DNA of 64,000 nt from Solen grandis. Its lineage: Eukaryota > Mollusca > Bivalvia > Adapedonta > Solenidae. Positions 46,001 through 56,300 of the stretch are shown piece after piece. The stretch is from positions 59,544,642 through 59,608,641 of the forward strand of contig CM037777.1 of assembly GCA_021229015.1 (NCBI GenBank), written 5' to 3'. Made by a program: the position numbers and the translations under genes. The first letter of the stretch is position 1, and every line of letters begins with the position of its first letter. The notes under the pieces were generated by a model. The model made no database searches, was not told where the DNA came from, and was given only the letters and a program-made list of their open reading frames with translations.

Positions 46001-49000
46001 CTATATTTTGGGGGAAAAAATGGCTACAAATGAAAGCCCTGATGTTGTCGTCATGTAATTCATTCTGAAGTTTTAAGTAAGCAATATTAGAACTACCACC
46101 TGTTTTATAGTGTATTCAACATATCGTATTGGAAACCATGTAAGTCACTTTAAGGATCCTATACCATTTTCGCCCAACAGTGTATTAATCAGACCATTGT
46201 CTTTGCAGATATGTAGCAGAGGGACGAGGCAGGAAGACTATCAAGGCACAGCAGCTGTGGTATGCCATCATCGAGGCTCAAACCGAGACAGGTACCCCAT
46301 ACATGCTCTACAAGGACCACTGCAACAGAAAGTCCAACCAACAGAACCTGGGTACCATCAAGTGCAGCAACCTGTGTACTGAAATTGTGGAGTACAGCAA
46401 AGTCAAGGTGACTAGGTATTGTCATGTCATATTCTGTTACACTATTTTGTCATGCTTAGCAGAGACTGGTTGTTTTCTGATGCCATACACTTATGTTACA
46501 CTATTTTGGTCATGCTAAGCAAGAGCACAATGTGGTTTTTAGACACTGTGAAAATTATGAAGAAATAAAATAGTACATATTTTGGGGAGAGTTTAAATGA
46601 AAAAATTTGAAGAATGCTTGGAAGATTTTTATTGTGGAAATTTGACGTGTCACAGGACTGTAATAATTCTTCGTGGTCATATCATGTAACAAATGAAAGA
46701 TTATTGCTAGACTTTTAGATTTATCAAATCATGAAAATTATATGCCGCATTTCCTAGTCTATTTGTAATATACTGGTTCATTTCAGGTGGCTGTGTGCAA
46801 TCTTGCATCTATAGCACTTAACATGTATGTGAGGCCAAACAAGACATTCAACTTTGAGAAGCTGGTGGAAGTCACTAAAGTTATTGTTCGAAACTTAAAC
46901 AAAATCATCAATGTGAATTACTACCCAGTACCAGAGGTAATGTCTTATGTATGCTAAAGCTTTCATCTCGATCTGTCTCTCTTCTCGCTCTCTCTTCTTT
47001 TTCCCAAAAGTATAACTTACAATCCTTTCTCTCCAGAAGTAATCGGTTAACTTTTTCTGTAGAAATTGTATGTATTTTTCTTTTGTAAAAACATTACAGA
47101 ACTGTTGAATTAATTTCTTTATTGTAGATAATTGTGATTTTTTTAGCTCACCTGAGCACGTGTGCTCAGGATGAGCTTTTAGGATTGATGAATGTCCGTC
47201 TGTCCGTCCGTCCATCGTCCACAATTTATTCGTTTGCACTCTAGCATCTTCATTTTATGAGCAATTATCTTCAAACTTTAACAATGTTATACCATAAAAT
47301 CCGGCCAAGTTCATTATGGCTGATATCGTACCATTAGGTCAGGAGTTATGCCCCTTTTAATTCAAAAAATTTTTTCTTCATTTCATGAGCAATTATCTTC
47401 AAACTTTATATCAATGTTAACTACCATAAAATCACGGCCAAGTTCGATTATGGCTGATATCGTACCATTAGGTCAGGAGTTATGCCCCTTTTGATATTCA
47501 AAAAAATGCCATATTTCAAGTTGTTTACACTCTAGCATCTTCATCTTTTGAGCAATCATCTTCAAACTTTATGGCAATGCTTATGACCATAAGGTCTCGA
47601 TTGAGTTCGATTATGACTGAGATCAGTTGATTAGGTCAGGAGTTAAGCCCCTTTTAATATTCAAAAAATGCCATATTTTAAGTTGTTTACACTCTAGCAT
47701 CTTCATCTTTTGAGCAATCATCTTCAAACTTTATTACAATGTTTATGACCATAAGGTCTCGATTGAGTTCGATTAATGCTGAGGTTCGTCAATTAGTTCA
47801 GAAGTTATGCCCCTTTTAATATTCAAAAAATGCCAGAAATCACTTTGTTTGCACTCTAGCATCTTCATCTTTTGAGCAATCATCTTTAAACTTTATGACA
47901 ATGCTTATGACCATAAGGTCTCGATTGAGTTCAATTATGGCTGAGATCCGTCAATTAGGTCAGGAGTTATGCCCCTTTTAATATAAAAAAGCCTTATTTC
48001 ACGTTTACACTCTAGCATCTTCCTTTTTTTAGCAATCATCTTCAAACTTTATGACATTGTTAATGACCATAATGTCTCTATTGAGTTCAATTGTGGCTGA
48101 GCTGGGTCATTTAGGTCAGGAGTTATGCCCCTTTTAATACAAAAAATGCAAGATTTCATTTTGTTTATTCTCTACCAACTTCATTTTTTTAACAATCATT
48201 TTTAAACTTTAAGACAATGTTTATGCCCATAATCTCACAATCGGGTTCAATTATAACTGATATTGACTTGTAAATTTAGGAGTTATGCCCATTTCACCAT
48301 AAAAAAAGCCAGATTTCTCTTTTACACTCAAGCATCTTTATTTCTTAAGCAATCATCTTTCTCAGTGAGCGACCAAGGGCCATCTTGGCCCTATTGTTTC
48401 TATTGTAATGAATTTAGATACAGTAAAACCTCACTCTGTGACCAACTCATTTTCATGACCAATTCAATATTACGGGCACATTTTTTTAGACCAGAATTCT
48501 CTATATAACTCAATAGTCACTCACCTCATTAAAGCTGGCAACTCAATATTGCATAAAAAGACCATTAAATCAGACCAAATTGAAAAATTAGTCTTCTTTT
48601 GACCTCAATAATGCGAACTATGGTCCTGTGCAAAAAGTTAATTGAAGTCATTTATGACACCTGGTTTCCGGTATTTTGGATGTTTTGTTAACATAGTAGA
48701 TAAGGTCTGATGGAGAGTGAAAACAATGGGTGAGATGGGTAATATTACGTAACAGAGAGCAATCTTGGGATCCACTGATGTATTTCCTGTCCAGTATATG
48801 TTCAGATGAGCTGCCCCAGATTAGCAGTAACAATCATCATGACGCGTTTCGATTATCTAATGTTTTGACAGTCGTTAATTGGCATTAAGACTTCACACGA
48901 AAACTTAAGACTAAAATAGAATTAGATATTCCGCCATATTAGTCAGTCACTCCCAAAACTAAGATTTAAAACTGAAATCAAATGTTAAGATCTTTCAATT

Positions 49001-52000
49001 TAAAAAAAGTTGTCTTGAGTCGAAACAGCACAGGGAAGTGTCGGAGACAACTTAATGATTAAAAAAAAGCTTACTTCATCATTTAAATAAGCAATCGGCT
49101 TAATAATTAAAGAAAAATCATAGATATTAAAATGGGTAGACTTTTAATCAGCATATATTTAATTTAAAAAAGTTTTATAAAAAAATTATAACAATTATTC
49201 AAGAGATGTTATTTTCATCCATCATTTTGAAAAGAAAGTATTGCATTTGATCAATATTGAAATGAAATATTTATGAAAAGACCATAACTCAATAATGAAA
49301 CCAACTCAATATTAAGACCACTTTCAGATGGACCCAATAGTGGTCTAATTATCGAGGTTTTACTGTACAGCCTTTTGTTCATAAAAAGCAAAATATTATC
49401 AATTTCACTTTTTTCCATATAAGTAATTATGAATATAGCACCGTGTCATTACTTTATTTAGAAAATGCAATTCATTAACGCTAAATTGTAAACTGATAAT
49501 TCATTTCCAGGCCAGGAACTCCAACATGCGACATAGGCCTATAGGTATTGGGGTACAGGGACTGGCTGATGCCTTCATCCTCATGAGGTTCCCATTTGAG
49601 AGCCCAGAGGCTCAGCAACTGAACAAGGATATCTTTGAGACTATTTATTATGCAGCACTGGATGCCAGTTGTGAACTTGCCGAGAAAGACGGAGCATACC
49701 AGACTTATGAAGGTAGTCCCGTCAGTAAAGGGGTGAGTCTGTTTTGCCGGTTCATTCTGAAAATATATTTAACTGCTGATTTATTTATTTATTTTTTTTC
49801 AGTCAGATGAAATTAAAAAAGGTTTTACTTTGAAATCATTTTGGAAAAAAAAATAACTTGCATCATACCAGTATATCAGTAAAATTGCTTGCGATTGAAA
49901 AATAAATAACAAATAATTTATAATAAAAGAAGACTTTCAAGGTCCACACTTAACTCACAAATTTCATTTTATGTGCAGATCTTACAGCATGATATGTGGG
50001 GAGTGAAGGACACAGACAGACATGACTGGCCAGGTCTGAGGGCTAGGATTGCCAAGTAAGATGAAACTTTTGAAAATTTATTTTATAAAAGTCTGACAAG
50101 GCAATTTTTCATAACCTTTGCACCTGAAATTGGAGATTTTTCAGGGCTTTTTTCAGGCTTTTTGGGAAAAAGGGCCCTGCCAAATTTGGGAATTTTTTTA
50201 TCAGTAAAATTGGAAAATTGTGGAAAAAATAACTGTCGAATCGATAAAATAGGAAAATTTGACCCATTGAAATACATACAATAGTTCACTTTATACATCA
50301 TAAAAACAAACTTTTTCATCAAGAACCTAAACTATACTATACTGTGACCTCAGGCAGTGCATGCAATAATTTTACCAACGAGAATTGTTAATGTAAACAA
50401 AACCAACTTACTTGGGAAATATTTGTAAAAAAAAAATATATATTTCTTGGCTTCGGGATTTTTTTTTTTGATTGGGAAAAAATGTACCTAGATAGCATTG
50501 GGAATGGGGCCGATATTCGGCCCCGTGGGATACCTGCAAAAAAGCCCTGTTTTCTAATCATGAAAACAAGCTAACGGTTCGTACATTTGTAGAAGCCTTA
50601 ACTGAAAACCTACACAAAGATATAGATTCATATTACAGACTTTTTAATTGGAATAAAAATAGTTCATGCTGATATTAATAATAATTCTGATTGTTTTAAT
50701 GCAAAATACTATTGGCGCCTCAGGAGCAAGAGTCAGTGGGTTTGATCCACTACCTCAACGTACCAGTCGTTAAAAATGGTATTAGTGTAGCTTTTTTGCT
50801 TGGCCCTAAGTATATAATTAATGATAGTTATATGGTTGGCCTGGTGTCAGGATAATGTAACTTGATGTGGTATTATGCCACATGTCTACAGCGTGATAAT
50901 GCAGAATGGGAGCACATGGTCTCAAGTAGACAGTCTCCAGTTTACTGAAATACTGTCAGCCTGATGCTATGAAACAAAATAAACAAACAAAATAGTATGG
51001 ACCCCAATCAAAAAAGTAAACAAGGTTTTACTCTCTCTGTATAAAGGTACGGAGTAAGGAACAGTCTATTGCTGGCTCCCATGCCCACTGCCTCCACTGC
51101 CCAGATATTGGGTAACAACGAGTCCATAGAAGCCTACACTAATAACATCTACACACGCAGAGTGCTGTCAGGCGAGTTCCAGGTAATGTTTCTTTTAAAC
51201 ATTTAGTAACCTAGTGCCTATTGATTCTTATTTTCAATTTTGCCATTTTTTTAAATGTCACATTGTATGAAAATGCAGTAATATCCTACTAAGAGCACAG
51301 AAATTTTCACCTTTAATGATAGCTCTTTTTGTAAACAATTCCTTCATTGATTTTTTTTTATTGATTTGTTTGTTTCCCTTTATTAGCTTGTCTGTTTTTG
51401 AAGGAAAAGTCTAATTATTATGATTGCTGGGTCGTCGTTGTCATTGTCATGCAAAAACATTAATGTAACCCAGTACTCAAAAATTTACAACAAACAAGCG
51501 TTGGCATCCGCATGCAGTGCTCTTATTTTTGGTCTCTCTCGTTTTTGTCCTTACCCAAACTGAAGTGTACTGTCCCCAGTGGCCGAGTGGTTAAAGTGTC
51601 TGCCTTGGGTGCAGGAGGGTATTGGTTCGATCCACGGCCACAGTATACCAAAGTCGTGTAAAATAGTACTGTTGTAGCTCCCTTGCTTGGTACATAGCAT
51701 ATAAGGGTATTTGCAGGACTGGTCAGGATAATGTGACCTGGTTTGGTATTCTGCTTCATGCCTATGGCGTGATACTGCAGTGTGGCGGCACTATATTTGT
51801 CTCAAGTAGACATCGTCTCTAAATGACTGAAATACTGTTGTTGGGACATTCAACCCAGCAAACAAACAAACCAAAGTGTTCATCCTCTTCCCTGGTGTAT
51901 AATACAATGGCCTATTACAGATTGTGAATCAGCACATGTTGAAGGACCTGACAGAACTGGGTATCTGGAGCGACGATATGAAGAACTTGTTGATTGCCAA

Positions 52001-53254
52001 TGGTGGATCTATCCAGGTAACACAACCTACTGTACTCTCTCTCTACTTAATGTTGGTTTGAAGTTCTTGTGGGATGGTTTCGCATTTCACACCTACACAC
52101 AGAAGATACTTTCTCCATTGTTAAGCTGATGTACTCTCTCGCAAGAAAGGTGGCTCAAATAGTGCAAAAAAAAAAAGAAAAGAATATTCTACGCCGTGCA
52201 ATTGACTTTGACTTTTCCAATAATTTTACATCGATAAAACTGTGGTCGCTTTCCCTCTCACTGTAGAAAACAAAAGGCACTGTGTATGCCAATCAGAACG
52301 TAGCTCTGCCCCTTGGCTTCACCTGGTTATTGATTTTTGCTCAGTTCTCAGTTAACTTTCGTGATGGAAGTGTCGGCCAAGACGGACTTCAAAAAATCAT
52401 CCCTATAAAGGCTGTCAGTGGTGCATTTTGGAAAGGTTTTGAAATGACATTCAAGGATTTTATATAATTCCGGCATGAAGAACTTCAATTAAAATGGCTA
52501 GATGTCATTAAAAGCCACGCGTTCATAGACCATGATGACAAGGACAAATATCATGCTCTGTTTGACAGTAACTATGCCACACTGCTTTTGCTGTGTTTTA
52601 TTCATTCAAGACACAAAATCACTCGTGCTAAAACGCTCCAAAGTGCCACCTATTTTGTTTGAAACTACATAGTTGTCTATTTTAACTCATTTATTATTTC
52701 CTGGCAAGATTACATGTGACATATATATGTACCAGCAGTCAATTCATAATTCCGCAAGTTATAAAACTGCAATCCGTCAGTCTCTATTTATAGATTGATA
52801 AACTGTGCACTTGATTCTTCTCGCTAAGCAGGCATGGTTTATATTCGTCAACCCAAGCGACGTTCTATTTGACAGGCGATAAGGTTGAATGGAATATCGG
52901 TTTTTTGTTGAAGTGTAAAGTGAAGAAAAGTAAAGTCAATAGCACGGCGTAGTATACTGATAGTTGGGGCCCTATCAAATTGTAAAATATCTTCTCTTAC
53001 TGGCATTTTGTGGATGCAAGTAAAATAAAAACTGATTTGAAATTTAACCTTTAATTTTAATATAGACTCATTTTGATGAGCTGACATGGTCTGGTCTCTA
53101 TTTGCTCATACAATATTGTAGCTCAAATTCTACACGGCCTGCAGAGCAAAGAAAAATCCATTATTTCATATATCATTTAAATTTCAGTTAATTAATATTC
53201 TTCATATATCATGAATTTGTGCATGAATATTCATCAGGTAAAGAGTTAAGAGAG

Positions 53255-53326
<72 letters not shown>

Positions 53327-56300
53327 CTGGCCCCCCCCCCCCCCCCCCCCCCCCTCAATAGATTGGTGCAAATTGTTTTTGGTCTGTTTTGTCATAAAAC
53401 TAAACCTTGACCATAACATGGAAATCCTTCCACCTACAGCCTCTAAACTTCACAGGTGCATGCACCTTGATAAGCTATACCGACCAGGTGACTTTGACAT
53501 TAAAATGACCTTGACCCTTGAGGGGGGGGGGTGCATGGCGTTTGAATGAATTTTTCCCCGGTCCGGCGGTTGGTCTACAAATATTTGTCCAGAGCATTTC
53601 TCCAAAACTACTGTACCTATGTTGATGAAACTTCATAGGTAGATAGACCTTGATGAGAGGAAGTGCAGTGCATAAGAACCATAACTCTGCATGTATTTTG
53701 AAAGGAGTTATTGCCCTTTTCATTTTTAATCTTTTGATTTTGTCCGGACATAACTCCAATACTAAAGTAGCTAGGTTGATGAAACTTCATATGTAGATTG
53801 ATCTTGATGAGAGGAAGTGCAGTACACAAGAACCATAACTCTGCATGTATTTTGAAAGGAGTTATTGCCCTTTGTCATTTTTAATCTTTTGATTTTGTCC
53901 GGAGCATAACTCCAATACTAAGGTAGCTAGGTTGATGAAACTTCATATGTAGATTGATCTTGATGAGAGGAAGTGCAGTGCATAAGAAAACCACAATGTA
54001 AATTCTTAAAGACAGGTTTTTGCAAACAATAAATATGGATGTGAACCATAATTAGACTGCATTTTTATTCTCCTCAGCTACAGATCTTGGGGGCAAATTG
54101 TTTTCTTCTGTGTGTCTCTCTGTCTATCTGTCTGTCTGTCAAAACTTTTTAGCATTGTCCAAAACTTTTGAACCATTGCTCACACTAACTTTAAACCTTA
54201 CATACATGTAGTCTTTCACTCACGCAAACTTTTGAAACTGTATTCCTACACATGACAGACTTCCGGTGTGGGTATTGATCACCTTTAGTGATAATTATTT
54301 TTTTTTGGTATGCTTATAAGCCCAAATCCTATGTGTGAACATTCGTTTTATGTGTCATGTGAATACATCCTGTGTCAAAGATGGGGGTGGGGGTATGAAT
54401 CACCTTCAGTGATAGTTCTAGTTACTCCTAGTTTCTTTGGTGATAAAATGGAAGGAATACATAAAACTTAAACCATGGTTTATCTTAATGTGCTGAAGTT
54501 TGCCTCATTACATTTCTTAAAAAAATCTAAATCATTTGCTCAACATGAAATAAAATAAGCAATTTTTCATGGTGAGACCTTTTTAAAGTACCTTACAGTA
54601 CATTAAATATACACATTTAAATAAGGTTGACTTGATGCTCGACCCTCAGCCATCTTGCCCACAACTTCACTTGATCAGAGCTAAATTTAAAATGAATATG
54701 TATGTTACTGATCAGGGAGATTGCATCCTAGATTATGCACTTACAATTTACAATGTTTAGGCTAGTGGAAATGAGTATGACATTATTTACAATCTTTTAT
54801 GTTTGATTACAGAACATTGACGGTATTCCGGATGACATCAAGGCCCTGTACAAGACCGTGTGGGAGATCTCACAGAAGATGGTTCTCAAGATGGCGGCTG
54901 ACCGTGGGGCATACATAGATCAGAGCCAATCTCTCAACATCCACATTGCCGAGCCAAACTATGGCAAACTCACCAGCATGCATTTCTATGCCTGGAAATT
55001 GGTATGATGTCTTTATTTTTCTCAGTTGATTGATTTAGCTTTATTGAAGGAATGCATTTATTCATGCTTCTTGATATATATATGAGAAACGGATAATAGG
55101 GCATAAGGTCTAAAAGTATGTGTTTCATGCATTAAACTAATGAGTTCATTAAAAATGAGTTCATTAAAAAATAAAAGCTTTAATGACAAATGCTATTTTT
55201 TTGCAATTGTTGAAACAGATTTTGCCATTGTCAAAATTGTGGGGGTAGGCTGTAGGGGGGAAACTTTAATCTGAAAACATAATTTTTTGCTGGCAGTAAT
55301 TTTCCTACTATAAACACACATAATTTCCCAGATACGAGATTTTTTTTAGAGATTTTTTTAATATAATTTTAAATAGCCTTGTGCAGGGTGCCTACTGGGT
55401 TAGTGACTGAGGGTACAGTTGCTGTTTTTCCTTAACTTTGTACCCGTTCAAATAGAGAGTACCTACAATTTTGGGGTACATGGCCAATTTTGGGATGTAA
55501 AAAAAAAAAAAACTCTGCAGGGGGTAAATGGGTATGTTCTGTTAGCTTCTAAAATATTTATATTGACTTCCAATATATATCTAGATACCTGCCTCAAATA
55601 GATACCTGCCACAAATAGATATCACCTTATACAATGATATCACCTTATACAATTTATAGCACTTTTTTAGAGACATTATTATTACATTAGCTACAGACTT
55701 AAGCTTAATACACAAGCAATCTCTGTGGCCACAACCTGTGAATTTAACTAAACTTGGTACTGGCATTATCTCCCTTGCTCCTTGTGTTGCATATAAGGGC
55801 AGTTCTAGGACAGGTTGGCATACGCAAAGCCAATTAATGTGATTGTGATGGTGTTTCCATTGTCTAGACTGTGACATTGCAGACAAATAATTGAAAAAAC
55901 AAAACCAAAAAACTCACTGCTTGCTGTATAAGCAGATCAGCCCGCACATTACAGGATGTAAGGTTGATTTTGACCTGCAGACAATTTCCCTTATTTCTAC
56001 TTTTCAGCAGTTTTTGTGTGAGCGTGTGTTTGTTGTTGTAGTTTTTTTTCTCAATGTGTCACTGTTAAGCAATAGTTCTGTATCACAGTATGCGAAAGTG
56101 GTAATTTTTTTTTTGAATATATCATTGAAGAGCAAGTTTAGCATTTCTATAGTTAATGATAAACTAACGACTGTTTTGTTGCAGGGGTTGAAGACGGGTA
56201 TGTACTACCTGCGGACGAAGCCAGCAGCGGCCGCCATACAGTTCACTGTGGACAAAACCAAACTTGCCAGTAAGACCAAGCCGGAAACCCAGTCAGACCA

